Positions 1 through 9,495 of a DNA stretch of 64,000 nucleotides are shown piece after piece. Position 1 is the first letter of the stretch; each line of letters begins with the position of its first letter. The notes under the pieces were generated by a model. It was not told the origin of the DNA. It saw only the letters and a list, made by a program, of their open reading frames with translations, and searched no databases. This DNA is from Candidatus Heimdallarchaeota archaeon (GTDB lineage Archaea > Asgardarchaeota > Heimdallarchaeia > Heimdallarchaeales > Kariarchaeaceae): assembly GCA_026702845.1 (NCBI GenBank), contig JADCLS010000008.1:217205-281204 (forward strand), read 5' to 3'. The position numbers and the translations under genes are program-made.

Positions 1-1
1 T

Positions 2-463
2 ATGACATATAGCACAAAGGAGAAACGTCTAGATATTTTCCAATTTCTTTTTGCAGCAATCAGCTCGGGAATAATCTTTGTTACTCAGCTGGTCATCTAC
101 CCACTTCTTGGTGAAATCACGGATTATTCAAGGTTATTTTCGCTATATTTTGTCACCCTCATGGTATTTTTCCTTGCAGATATGATTACTACTTTCATGA
201 ATCTCTTTGAATCAATAGATTATGTGAAACACAAATTCCTTCGTAGAAATATCGGCCTATTGTTCTCCGCATTATTTGTATATCTTATATTTATGCTAAA
301 TAGCATTCTAACGTTGATTGAAACTGGAGATAAGACACATGTTCCAACCATCGTGTACAGTCATCTGATTATTACGGCAATATATATCATTAAGCTGAGA
401 ATACAATTCAATATCTTTGAATTATTTCAGGATAGTTATGAAGTATTAAAACCACTTGAATGA
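2..463 (+). CDS. Small four-helix membrane protein, possibly 5'-truncated
   Basis: 153 residues from an ATG at base 2, so the window edge may cut off a longer N-terminus. Four hydrophobic stretches are visible at about residues 14-40, 44-68, 83-105 and 116-132, separated by short charged loops, so it is an integral membrane protein. I recognise no motif or family. It converges tail to tail with the nucleotidyltransferase, whose stop codon begins at the next base. The function is unknown. Confidence 0.6.
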   Translation: MTYSTKEKRLDIFQFLFAAISSGIIFVTQLVIYPLLGEITDYSRLFSLYFVTLMVFFLADMITTFMNLFESIDYVKHKFLRRNIGLLFSALFVYLIFMLNSILTLIETGDKTHVPTIVYSHLIITAIYIIKLRIQFNIFELFQDSYEVLKPLE

Positions 464-1282
464 TTATTTTCTATCTAGATAGGATTGTGCCATCTCCAGC
501 TGATGCGGTTTATCCACATCAAAACCAAGTTCAGCATAAGGGGAAATGAAGATCTTGCTTCTCATTTCAAACAATCTGGTGACAATTTCTTCTGCCTCCT
601 TGACATCAATTCTTCTGAATAGATACCTGATGAAGAAGAAAGGGGATAATTTGAATAGTGCCTTCACAAATAATTTCCTATTCTCCGTGACTACTTTGAT
701 TAGTTGATATTTTTGTTTTACAGATGGAAGAAATGCAATATCGATATCACCTCCACAGTAATTGTTTCCACCCTTGATATGAATCCATGAGCGTTTGGAT
801 CCTGGAAATGTAGTTTCCATGATTTCCTGATGAACAACAGTATGATAATATTCAAAATCTGGGTATTTGTTGAATTCCTCAAATACAAAATCAAATGATT
901 CAAGATTGACACAGGGAATATCTCCCGATATAATCACTGCATGTTTATTATCAGGGTTAAACTTTTCAGGAGATTTTTTCATTAAATCAAAGAGATGCAT
1001 ACTTGCCCCATATATTTTCTCAACAACAGGTCCTTCCACATGATAGAAAGAGATCTGATTGTGATCAAAGCCATCTGGAAGGGTAACTCGATCCTCTGGC
1101 AATCCGGTTATTAGTATATACTCTGCGCGGTTTGATTTGACAATTTGGTCCAGAACGTAATTGATTAACGGTTTACCATTGATTTCAATCAAAGTCTTGT
1201 AATCTGTATCCGCGTACTCCATCAATGCATCTCGTTCTCTAGGGGAGCCAGCCAGCACAATAAAGGGCAATTTATCAGGCAT
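464..1282 (-). CDS. MobA-like nucleotidyltransferase
   Basis: 272 residues. The N-terminus carries a variant of the sugar/molybdopterin nucleotidyltransferase signature: LAGSPRERD at about residues 10-18, then a conserved lysine and GKPLINYVLD near 36-46. VIISGDIPCV near 116-125 contains the metal-binding aspartate position. The family transfers a nucleotide from NTP to a phosphorylated sugar or cofactor in the cytoplasm. The usual LAGG is LAGS here, so the substrate cannot be named. I start at the ATG at 1282; an adjacent TTG at 1285 is also in frame. The C-terminal 100 residues are unlike MobA and may be an extra domain. Confidence 0.8.
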   Translation of the reverse strand: MPDKLPFIVLAGSPRERDALMEYADTDYKTLIEINGKPLINYVLDQIVKSNRAEYILITGLPEDRVTLPDGFDHNQISFYHVEGPVVEKIYGASMHLFDLMKKSPEKFNPDNKHAVIISGDIPCVNLESFDFVFEEFNKYPDFEYYHTVVHQEIMETTFPGSKRSWIHIKGGNNYCGGDIDIAFLPSVKQKYQLIKVVTENRKLFVKALFKLSPFFFIRYLFRRIDVKEAEEIVTRLFEMRSKIFISPYAELGFDVDKPHQLEMAQSYLDRK

Positions 1283-1350
1283 CAAATCAACTTCATTGAG
1301 GATTGATATAAATGATTGTATGATATTCTATCATCATATAATGATTTGTT

Positions 1351-3249
1351 TCAATTTCTTCTCCGCCTTCTCCGGTTCTCGCGTTTATCCACTTGATCAA
1401 CGAATTTTCGACAAGTATCGATAACTTCAGATGCTAGTTTCTTTGATATGCCTATACTCTCAGATAATGTTTCTGAGCTCTCTTTAGCAATATTGACCAC
1501 TGTTTTATACTTGGTAAGAATTGCTTTTTTTCTCTTATTTCCGATACCTTCAATAAGATCCAACAAAGATGCCAGTCCCTCCTTTTGTCTCAATTTACGT
1601 TGATATGATACAGCAAAACGATGAGCCTCATCCCTTGCAGACCGTATTAATAGGATCCCAGGTCGGTTTTTTCCGAATTGTAGAGGTTCTATTTTAGTTG
1701 GGATGTAAATTTCCTCCTCCTTCTTGGCAAGGCCTATGATAGGTATATCTAAATTCAGCTTCTCAAGAGATATTCTTGATCGCTTTAGTTGCTCCTTTCC
1801 ACCATCAATAACGATCAGATCCGGAATGGGTAGGCCTTTACTATCCTTTCCCTCCTTCACAGTACGATATCTGCGGTATACTGCCTCTTGCATCGATGCA
1901 AAATCATCCTGCTGCTCCACTGTTTTGATTTTAAATCTCCGGTAACCTGATTTAAAAGGAATACCATTGGAGAAACGGATACAAGATGCCACATTGTTTG
2001 AACCCAGCAATGTACTAACATCAAAGCAATCAATAATCAATGGGGGAAATTCCATATGCAACAAATTCTGGAGATCCTCAACTCTTGAAGTAGGAGTCTC
2101 AGAATCCCTACTAAGTAGTAATTTCTGCTGTAATGTACGTTTAGCATGATGTTTATTTAGAACAATCAATTGCAGTTCAATTTCACCCTCAGCTTCTTTG
2201 GACACAAATCCCAGATCATTGAGATTTTTCATCAGAGTTTTTGGTTGCTTGGTATCAAGGATGAATTTTAATATCTCTGGTTTCTTACCATCATGAAGTT
2301 GGAGTATGGTAATGATGAAGTTGATGACATACTCTGTAAACAAATACTTGTTATCACTCAACGCAATCTCATCATTTTGGATTATCTTAGTCTCCTGTCT
2401 TGAAATTCTGCCATCGATGACTTTGGAGAGACAGATACAGGTATCCAGCTTATTTGAAGAATGTGACAGGACATAACAATCCTCTACACCCTCAATCATC
2501 ACCTGTTGTCGTTCTAAGGTTCGATTGACTGCACGATATAGATCACGATACTTGGCTGCTTCTTCATATCTCATCTCCTTTGAAGCTTCTTTCATCTTTG
2601 TTTGCAGTGAATCTGCAATATCGGGAATCCTTCCCTCTATGAAATTAACAACTTGGTTGACATTATCCCTGTACTCCTGTTCATTAACCTCAAGCTCACA
2701 GGGTCTCATACATTGACGTGTTCTCCTACGGATACAAGTATGTGCCCACCCACTAGCATCGCCAAAATGTATCTCCTTATCACAATCAGCGACTGGAAAA
2801 AGTTGTAAGACGTATTTCAGTGATTTCCTTAATGAATTTACGCTCGAGAAAGGGCCAAGATACACTGATTCCTCATTCTCCCTATCCCTGGTGACGACTA
2901 ATCTTGGAAATTGCTCCCCTGTAGTAACTTCAAGATATGGGTAGGTTTTGTTATCTTTCCAGTGCTCATTGAGATCAGGCTGATATTCCTGAATGAATGA
3001 ATATTCTAGTAACAGAGCTTCATTCTCTGATTTCACCACATGAACCTTGAAATCAGCTCCTTTTTCTCTGATCACGCGGGATTTGGAGAAATCATTACTT
3101 GCAGAGAAGTGATTACGCAGTCGATTTACCAGGTTTTTAGCTTTACCTACATATATAACACAATTATGTTCATCATAGATAACGTAAACTCCAGGCTCCT
3201 TAGGAATAGTCTGCAACTTTTCGTGAATCCTCTTCAAACGTACATCCAT
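1351..3249 (-). CDS. uvrC: Excinuclease ABC subunit C (UvrC)
   Basis: 632 residues, close to bacterial UvrC in length. It makes the dual incisions in nucleotide excision repair. In order: a GIY-YIG nuclease domain at the N-terminus (GVYVIYDEHN then IYVGKAKNLVNRLRNHF), a UVR motif near 215-245 that contacts UvrB (EEAAKYRDLYRAV), the RNase H-like second nuclease domain (DCFDVSTLLG, YRRFKIK, PDLIVIDGGKEQL) and tandem helix-hairpin-helix motifs near the end (LIEGIGNKRKKAI). The C-terminus is an arginine run. I start at MDVRLKRI (3249) because the 14 residues before it do not look like UvrC. In archaea UvrABC is generally regarded as acquired from bacteria; uvrA and uvrB are not in this window. 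Confidence 0.97.
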   Translation of the reverse strand: MDVRLKRIHEKLQTIPKEPGVYVIYDEHNCVIYVGKAKNLVNRLRNHFSASNDFSKSRVIREKGADFKVHVVKSENEALLLEYSFIQEYQPDLNEHWKDNKTYPYLEVTTGEQFPRLVVTRDRENEESVYLGPFSSVNSLRKSLKYVLQLFPVADCDKEIHFGDASGWAHTCIRRRTRQCMRPCELEVNEQEYRDNVNQVVNFIEGRIPDIADSLQTKMKEASKEMRYEEAAKYRDLYRAVNRTLERQQVMIEGVEDCYVLSHSSNKLDTCICLSKVIDGRISRQETKIIQNDEIALSDNKYLFTEYVINFIITILQLHDGKKPEILKFILDTKQPKTLMKNLNDLGFVSKEAEGEIELQLIVLNKHHAKRTLQQKLLLSRDSETPTSRVEDLQNLLHMEFPPLIIDCFDVSTLLGSNNVASCIRFSNGIPFKSGYRRFKIKTVEQQDDFASMQEAVYRRYRTVKEGKDSKGLPIPDLIVIDGGKEQLKRSRISLEKLNLDIPIIGLAKKEEEIYIPTKIEPLQFGKNRPGILLIRSARDEAHRFAVSYQRKLRQKEGLASLLDLIEGIGNKRKKAILTKYKTVVNIAKESSETLSESIGISKKLASEVIDTCRKFVDQVDKRENRRRRRRN

Positions 3250-3378
3250 GATACTTGAAGTATACCAATAGCTGTATACAAAGGTTGACATCAGCTCATT
3301 TCTCTTTGAGAAGAGTTGAGATGAGAATAAGCTTTGGGTTCATTCCTATTTGTGAATTTTTACAATAATTGACAAACC

Positions 3379-3388
3379 TATATAAATA
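3379..3388 (+). promoter_or_regulatory. TATA box of the receiver/longin-like gene
   Basis: TATATAAATA lies 36-45 bases before the ATG at 3424. With a usual TATA-to-start spacing of about 25 bases this gives a leader of roughly 15 bases without a clear Shine-Dalgarno sequence. Confidence 0.6.
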
Positions 3389-3423
3389 TGAACACTTGAT
3401 AGGCCAATAAAGTGATTGCTTAG

Positions 3424-5349
3424 ATGTCTGATGAATTTGATGAATTTGGAGATTTTGGAGATCTTGATGCACTTATTGATGGAGAAGTAGAACTAGAGAA
3501 AACTTCAATACTATTGGTAACTAGCTTGGAGACATATTCTGCCTTTGCGAGTTGTGTACCCAAGGATTCTTCATACAACTTGATCCACTCTCTTGAACCA
3601 AAGGAAGCTATCTCACATTTATTGCAGGAACAAATTGTGATAACGTTTATCGAGCATAATTATCTCGATGATATAATTGAATTCTCTGCATCAATTCATC
3701 ATTATGTTCCACTATCAAGAATCATCCTAATAACTGATAGATTATCCACTGATAGTTTAAGCGAAATTACCAATATCGGCGCAATCAATGCAATTCTCCC
3801 CACTCCCTTCAACCAGACCAAGGTGATGGAGGTACTCTCACAACAGGATGCAAAACATTCTATCAACAAAATGCTGGTCCAGATGATTACAGAACCACCC
3901 AAATTAAGCAAGGCTAGCTTCCTCCTTCTTGACCCCTCACTCCAGTTTGGTTCAGAGGATGTTCCACTGAATTTTGTTGGATTAATGTGTGTGTCCAACA
4001 CAGTTCCCAAGTATACAAGATTCTTTGAAGAAACACTAGCCCAGGATCCCATGCTCTTTGCAGGGTATCTATCCGGTATCACCAGTTTGGGTAATTCATT
4101 ATTCTCAAGTGATCAGGCTTTGAAGGAGATAAATTTTGGTGGGATCTCAGTGATCTTTCAATTTCACAACCAACTACAGATTTTCTTCTTTGTGAGAAAC
4201 CTTACCCGTGAGAATTATGAGAAGGCAGAGGGGAGAGTTTCTGCTTTCTCGAAGCAGATTGTAGATAATTTCTATAAAGATTTTGTAGATAAACCATTTA
4301 TCTCTGAGATTTTACTAGATGAGATTGATAAGCTTGCAGATGAATTTGATCTGCAGGATGATGTTGAGATGGCCCAATACCAGGATAAAATGGTAGAACA
4401 GATTGATACTGAGGGTGATACCAATATTGTCATCTATTCAAACAATGAAGGCGATAAGATAAAAACAAGATTATTGGATGAATTTCAGAAGAATCCCTAT
4501 GAGAATAAAATAAATCTTGATGTTATTCATGAGGAGGAGCTATTCATAGCTCATGTAGAGACAAAGAAGCATCATGTACTTATTCTCGATTCTGATTCAG
4601 ATACTGGTGGGAGATCAGGGGCTGATTTCACAGATTTTATCAAAGAAACCTCACCATCCCTCCAATTGATCTACTTAGAACGCAATGACAATTTCAGTGA
4701 TTCACTCATAGACTCATTCAACAGTGAAACAATTAATTTTATACTACCATTTGACATGAAGGAAGGATTATTAAATAAAACCGTCGTTGAGGCAGATACA
4801 AATGTTAGAAGAATACGATTTCAATCTGGTTCCAAACCTAGCGATGCAGCTGGAAACATGGAGGCCATGAAAATTCTTCTTCGTGAGGAACAGGATGCAT
4901 ACAATATCGAGGAACAGCCAGAGTTGGTCGGGATCATCATAGCAGAGGATATGAAACCAGTATTCGACCATTTCTGGGAAACCAATCAAAACTATGATAC
5001 TGAAATGATTGCCGGAATGTTACTCTCTCTGGAAAACATTGGTGGTGAAATGTTCTTTGAGAAGGAGGATATCCAACTACTCGAGCTTGGTGGATATAAT
5101 GTCTTCGTTCGAAATGTGGGTCAATATATGTTCTCATTCTTTGTCAAGCATAATAATCCTACTACTACTGTCATCATTAACAAGGAGATTGAAGCTGTAG
5201 TATCAATATACACCGAATTAATCAGGGAGGCTGCAGGAGTAATAAGTTATAAACAACTTGAACCAATATTTGCAAAATTAGCTAATGAGACTAGAGGTAA
5301 TTTCACTGATCTGTATCGAGAAAGCCAAAGGAATAAACAACAAGAATAA
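3424..5349 (+). CDS. Duplicated receiver-like / longin-like signalling protein
   Basis: 641 residues with an acidic N-terminus, then two copies of the same two-part unit. Each unit has a response-regulator-like alpha/beta domain (about 26-140 and 338-455) followed by a longin/roadblock-like domain (about 178-300 and 500-640). The receiver-like parts keep the end-of-domain pattern (GAINAILPTPFNQTKVMEVL; ETINFILPFDMKEG) but the conserved lysine is lost, so phosphotransfer is doubtful. The second keeps aspartates in VLILDSDSD. The longin-like parts align as FVGLMCVSN...FFFVRN and LVGIIIAED...FSFFVKH. There is no membrane segment, so it is cytoplasmic. Longin and roadblock domains in Asgards often serve small GTPases, but none is encoded here. 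Domain naming is by eye. Confidence 0.8.
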   Translation: MSDEFDEFGDFGDLDALIDGEVELEKTSILLVTSLETYSAFASCVPKDSSYNLIHSLEPKEAISHLLQEQIVITFIEHNYLDDIIEFSASIHHYVPLSRIILITDRLSTDSLSEITNIGAINAILPTPFNQTKVMEVLSQQDAKHSINKMLVQMITEPPKLSKASFLLLDPSLQFGSEDVPLNFVGLMCVSNTVPKYTRFFEETLAQDPMLFAGYLSGITSLGNSLFSSDQALKEINFGGISVIFQFHNQLQIFFFVRNLTRENYEKAEGRVSAFSKQIVDNFYKDFVDKPFISEILLDEIDKLADEFDLQDDVEMAQYQDKMVEQIDTEGDTNIVIYSNNEGDKIKTRLLDEFQKNPYENKINLDVIHEEELFIAHVETKKHHVLILDSDSDTGGRSGADFTDFIKETSPSLQLIYLERNDNFSDSLIDSFNSETINFILPFDMKEGLLNKTVVEADTNVRRIRFQSGSKPSDAAGNMEAMKILLREEQDAYNIEEQPELVGIIIAEDMKPVFDHFWETNQNYDTEMIAGMLLSLENIGGEMFFEKEDIQLLELGGYNVFVRNVGQYMFSFFVKHNNPTTTVIINKEIEAVVSIYTELIREAAGVISYKQLEPIFAKLANETRGNFTDLYRESQRNKQQE

Positions 5350-5698
5350 ATAAGACCGAATTTCACATTCGCGCGTAAGCTGCAAGATTATTGGATACAC
5401 AGAGAATCCCAAAAATAATCATAAGTTCATTTCTATCTCAAGCATAATAATTTAATATTAAGGTATATCCCAGAATGGGTTATAAGACCATGTAGGTGTA
5501 AGATACACTTTTTATTCAAGGCGCGAGAGATGGAGAGAGGGAATTGCTTAAAAATTCCGATTTCAATTAGTAGAGAGCTTGAAATTATTAAGAAATTAAT
5601 ATTTGATTCTAATATCAGTTTCTTAAGTAAACGAATATCAAATATTTTATTAAGACATTTTCAAACGATGAAAATACATCAAACGGAGGATAAGTACT
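5350..5698. other. Intergenic region upstream of the ribonucleotide reductase
   Basis: About 350 bases. It holds the questionable 72-codon ORF (5530-5748) and the GGAGG at 5685-5689. I looked for a cobalamin riboswitch, which would be logical before a B12-dependent enzyme, and saw no recognisable B12 box. Confidence 0.4.
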
Positions 5699-5748
5699 AT
5701 TTCAAATCAAGAATTAAAATTCAACTTAACCAATGGACTAACATTTGA
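5530..5748 (+). CDS. Questionable small ORF, ribbon-helix-helix-like
   Basis: 72 residues from ATG, with AAGG eight bases upstream. Residues 8-45 have a strand with alternating hydrophobics (KIPISIS) followed by two short helices, which resembles a ribbon-helix-helix DNA-binding fold. The last 17 codons overlap the N-terminal coding region of the reductase in another frame, which argues against the end being real. It could be a small regulator of the reductase or a chance ORF. Confidence is low. Confidence 0.25.
   Translation: MERGNCLKIPISISRELEIIKKLIFDSNISFLSKRISNILLRHFQTMKIHQTEDKYYFKSRIKIQLNQWTNI
5685..5689 (+). promoter_or_regulatory. Shine-Dalgarno GGAGG before a putative AUU start
   Basis: GGAGG ends nine bases before ATT at 5699. 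No ATG, GTG or TTG occurs in the reductase frame between the upstream stop (TGA at 5669) and the GTG at 5858, which lies inside conserved protein sequence. Confidence 0.5.
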
Positions 5749-8395
5749 TAGGGTCTATTCACAAGAAAATAATCATCCCTATGAAACAGTAGAGTGGTCC
5801 AAACGTGATGTAAAGGTTACAAGTTTTTCTGGGGATATTATTTTTGAACAGAACAAGGTGGAATTTCCTAAATTCTGGAGTCAAAATTCAGTTCAGATTG
5901 TCACATCCAAGTATTTTCATGGGAAGTTGAACACTTCTGATCGAGAGAGCTCTCTCAAACAGCTCATCGATAGGGTAGTTCTAACTCTCAAGCAATGGGG
6001 AATGGAAGGAGGGTACTTTGCAGATAGTAATAATGCAGATATTTTCGCAGATGAATTGACGGATATTATCATGCACCAGAGAATGGCCTTTAACTCACCT
6101 GTATGGTTCAACCTGGGTACTGTATCCAAACCCCAGGGATCAGCTTGTTTTATCAACTCAGTAGAAGATAATATGAACAGTATACTCGAACTAGCTAAAA
6201 CCGAGGGTATGATCTTCAAATATGGATCTGGTTCAGGAGTTAACTTATCCCCCCTTAGATCTAAAGGGGAACTCTTATCCACAGGTGGAACCAGTTCTGG
6301 GCCTTTATCTTTTATGAAAGGGTATGATTCCTTTGCAGGGTCAATAAAATCGGGTGGTAAGACACGAAGAGCAGCTAAAATGGTCTTATTGGATGATACT
6401 CATCCCGATGTCATCGAATTTATAGAGAGTAAAGAGAAGGAAGAGAAGAAGGCCTGGGCACTTATTGATGCAGGATATGATGGTTCATTTACTGGTGAGG
6501 CATATTCGAGTGTATTTTTCCAGAATGCTAACCATTCTGTCAGGGTTTCTGATGAATTCATGGAAAAAGTGGTCACTGATGGCACATGGAACCTTGTTAA
6601 TGTTAATGATGGTGAGGTGAGAAAAACAGTCAAAGCCAAGGATATGCTAGATAGAATTTCCGAGGCAACACATGTATGTGGAGATCCAGGATTACAATAC
6701 AGAACAACTATCAATAAGTGGCACACATGTAAAAATTCTGGGATGATCAATGCATCCAATCCCTGTAGTGAATATGTATTCCTTGATGATACTGCTTGCA
6801 ATCTAGCTTCGATAAATCTATTACAATACCGAAATCAGGATGGATCCTTTGATGTGGAGAGATTCATGCATACTGTGAGAGTAACTATCACTGCTATGGA
6901 AATAATTGTAGGACGTGCATCTTATCCCACTGAGAAAATCGAGAGAAACAGTCATCTCTTCAGAACTTTGGGGATAGGGTATACAAACTTAGGTGCACTT
7001 ATCATGTCACTTGGTTATCCCTATGATTCCAATGAAGGTAGAAATATCGCAGCTGCTATCACTTCTGTGATGTCTGGTACTGCATATCTGCAGAGTAGTA
7101 AGATTGCTGAGAACTTAGGATCGTTTGAAAAATTTGCCGAGAACCGTGAACCCATGCTTGAGGTGATGCAGATGCATAAAGATGCTACAAAAACGATTAC
7201 CAAAGATGCTGTTGATGACCAGTTATACAAAGCAAGCAAGGAAATTTGGAAGGAAACACTTGATGCCGGCTGGCAACATGGGTATAGAAATGCACAAATC
7301 AGTGTTCTAGCCCCCACTGGAACCATCAGTTTCATGATGGATGCAGATACAACTGGTATAGAACCTGAAATAGCACTTATCAAATTCAAGAAACTAGTGG
7401 GGGGTGGTCATATGAGCATTGTGAATAATACCGTACCATTGGCTCTTACAAAACTAGGGTACAATAAATCAGATATTGATAAGATTGTGAAGTATATCGA
7501 TAAGAATGGTACCATTGAGGGATGTGAAATCCTTGATGAGGAGCATTTACCAGTTTTTGATTGCTCAATCAAGGCAAGAAAGGGCAAACGCTCGATCCAT
7601 CATATGGGCCATATCAAGATGATGGCTTCAGTGCAACCCTTCTTATCAGGAGCTATATCCAAAACGGTGAATATGCCTGAGGATTGTAAGATAGAGGAGA
7701 TATCTGATGCGTATATCAAAGGATGGGAGATGGGACTCAAGGCCATAGCCATCTATCGTGATAATTCTAAACGATTACAGCCATTAAATACAGGTAAGGA
7801 AGACGACAAGAAAACCAAGGATGAGAAGCCCAAAGTTGATGCCAGTACTGGTCCGATCAGGAGAAGAATGCCAGAAACCAGAAGTTCTAAGATACACAAA
7901 TTTGAGGTGAATGGACATGAAGGCTATATCATTGTTGGTATGTATAACAATGGTCAACCAGGTGAGGTCTTCATCAAGATGTCCAAACAGGGTTCAACGC
8001 TAGGTGGAGTAATGGATAGCCTAGCTGTTCTTATTTCTATCTCTTTACAGTATGGAGTACCATTATCTGTATTGACGAATAAATTCAAGCACACCAAGTT
8101 TGAACCAAGTGGAATGACATCCAATCCCAAGATTCCCATCGCATCATCCATTATAGATTACATCTTCAGATGGATGGCTCTAGAATTCAATGATGATGAC
8201 AGTAATGGAGAGTATGCAGATTTCGCTGAGTACTTCCAGGAAGAAGAGGTCGTTGAGGAAGAACCTACATCTGAGAATGTGGATAGTATGATCCTTGATG
8301 ATAATCAAATCTGTACAAACTGTGGAGGGATGGCAGTTAGATCTGGAAGTTGTTATGCTTGTCCAGAATGTGGAACCACATCTGGTTGCAGTTAA
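5699..8395 (+). CDS. nrdJ: Adenosylcobalamin-dependent (class II) ribonucleotide reductase
   Basis: 898 residues if started at ATT 5699; the first conventional codon is GTG at 5858 (845 residues). It reduces ribonucleotides to deoxyribonucleotides with a B12-generated thiyl radical. Landmarks: MAFNSPVWFNLG; the first redox cysteine in GSACFIN; GSGSGVNLSPLRS; the radical-site NPCSE; the second redox cysteine in TACNLASINL; and LAPTGTISFMM. The C-terminus is a cysteine-rich tail (CTNCGG, CYACPECG, GCS) typical of this subfamily for re-reducing the active site. The 53 codons before GTG read as a normal family N-terminus (LTFDRVYSQEN, YETVEWSKRDV), so they are coding. Non-AUG initiation or an assembly error must explain the start. 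Confidence 0.93.
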   Translation: MSNQELKFNLTNGLTFDRVYSQENNHPYETVEWSKRDVKVTSFSGDIIFEQNKVEFPKFWSQNSVQIVTSKYFHGKLNTSDRESSLKQLIDRVVLTLKQWGMEGGYFADSNNADIFADELTDIIMHQRMAFNSPVWFNLGTVSKPQGSACFINSVEDNMNSILELAKTEGMIFKYGSGSGVNLSPLRSKGELLSTGGTSSGPLSFMKGYDSFAGSIKSGGKTRRAAKMVLLDDTHPDVIEFIESKEKEEKKAWALIDAGYDGSFTGEAYSSVFFQNANHSVRVSDEFMEKVVTDGTWNLVNVNDGEVRKTVKAKDMLDRISEATHVCGDPGLQYRTTINKWHTCKNSGMINASNPCSEYVFLDDTACNLASINLLQYRNQDGSFDVERFMHTVRVTITAMEIIVGRASYPTEKIERNSHLFRTLGIGYTNLGALIMSLGYPYDSNEGRNIAAAITSVMSGTAYLQSSKIAENLGSFEKFAENREPMLEVMQMHKDATKTITKDAVDDQLYKASKEIWKETLDAGWQHGYRNAQISVLAPTGTISFMMDADTTGIEPEIALIKFKKLVGGGHMSIVNNTVPLALTKLGYNKSDIDKIVKYIDKNGTIEGCEILDEEHLPVFDCSIKARKGKRSIHHMGHIKMMASVQPFLSGAISKTVNMPEDCKIEEISDAYIKGWEMGLKAIAIYRDNSKRLQPLNTGKEDDKKTKDEKPKVDASTGPIRRRMPETRSSKIHKFEVNGHEGYIIVGMYNNGQPGEVFIKMSKQGSTLGGVMDSLAVLISISLQYGVPLSVLTNKFKHTKFEPSGMTSNPKIPIASSIIDYIFRWMALEFNDDDSNGEYADFAEYFQEEEVVEEEPTSENVDSMILDDNQICTNCGGMAVRSGSCYACPECGTTSGCS

Positions 8396-8461
8396 TTGTA
8401 AAAGGAAAATTACTGGTTCGATTATTCTATATAAGGAAAATGGAAACTAGGAAAAATGTAA

Positions 8462-8470
8462 TTTTTATAT
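8462..8470 (+). promoter_or_regulatory. TATA box of the ATC-hydrolase-like gene
   Basis: TTTTTATAT lies 24-32 bases before the ATG at 8494, which implies a leaderless or nearly leaderless transcript. Confidence 0.55.
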
Positions 8471-8493
8471 GTTAAATAGAAGAAACACGTATT

Positions 8494-9330
8494 ATGCAAT
8501 ATACATCGATAAAAAGCTATAATCCAAATAGCAAAACACGTATTATACCCAGAAATAGAATAATCACAGTGTTACAAGATTCTGAAGAGATGTTACAATA
8601 TCTAGAAATTAATTGTGATCATTTTGAGGAAATTCTTGAGGTTTTGAATAATCTAATATTAGAAAAAGTTGGCAATTATAAGTCATCTTTAATCAATTTA
8701 TCTCTGGATGCTTTAGTGGGAAGACATCTCAAAACGGAGTACTCAGTGTATGAATCCATTATCCAACTGGTTTGCTTTGTACTTGAATTACCTGAATACT
8801 ATGATTTCAGCCTAGATGATGAGTATACAATTACTAAAATTTCAAATATTCGTGCGGTTATGTATGCGCGATATTACAGAATAAAAACATTAATTCATGT
8901 GTTTGGTAGAAAAGATGGCATATCTATGTATAAAAGATATATCAAAGAAATGACAAAGAAGCCAAACGAAAATCAAAATGATACTTCTATTGATGAATTG
9001 AGAAGAGAAATTATTGAGGAATGGGCCACTCACGAGGCTATGGATTATTCAGTGCATTCTTTCGATAATGATATGTTTGTTGCTAGGTTTGATAATTGTT
9101 TAAATTATGATGCTATAAAAGATCTTGATGATAATGAAATTGGATACCTCACCTCTTGTTACCATGGTCCTTTCATGCTGCAACAAAGCCAGAAAAATCT
9201 GAGAATGAGAAGAACAGTAACTCTATTCAATCATTCATATTGTGATGAATTATATTGGAACAAGGAAGTCCATAATGAACCCAAACAACCATCATTACAT
9301 ATAATAGATAAATTGGTTATTTTGGAGTAA
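8494..9330 (+). CDS. ATC-hydrolase-fold protein of unknown substrate
   Basis: 278 residues, no membrane segment. The C-terminal half has the pattern of the L-2-amino-thiazoline-4-carboxylic acid hydrolase family: a cysteine in GYLTSCYHGPFM (about residues 222-233) and, after a basic run, RRTVTLFNHSYCDELYW (about 244-260), where the family has RT-x-T-L-x-G-x-x-x-CD. The N-terminal half is helical and acidic with no motif I recognise. In archaea the role of this fold is unknown. The gene stands alone, with its own TATA box. The family call is from pattern only. Confidence 0.6.
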   Translation: MQYTSIKSYNPNSKTRIIPRNRIITVLQDSEEMLQYLEINCDHFEEILEVLNNLILEKVGNYKSSLINLSLDALVGRHLKTEYSVYESIIQLVCFVLELPEYYDFSLDDEYTITKISNIRAVMYARYYRIKTLIHVFGRKDGISMYKRYIKEMTKKPNENQNDTSIDELRREIIEEWATHEAMDYSVHSFDNDMFVARFDNCLNYDAIKDLDDNEIGYLTSCYHGPFMLQQSQKNLRMRRTVTLFNHSYCDELYWNKEVHNEPKQPSLHIIDKLVILE

Positions 9331-9495
9331 AGAAAAGTTCTATAATGGAATTAATGGACATAGACATATTAAAATTAGCTAAAAATTAAATATTAATTGA
9401 GAGCATAAATCGATAAAGAATATATTTATCAACATTTCATATTAAGAATCATTCATACAAAATCTAAAAAATAAGGATGCGTGATACAATGCATT

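Noticed and set aside
5350..5698. Cobalamin riboswitch before the B12-dependent reductase
   Set aside because: No B12-box-like consensus or plausible fold was visible.
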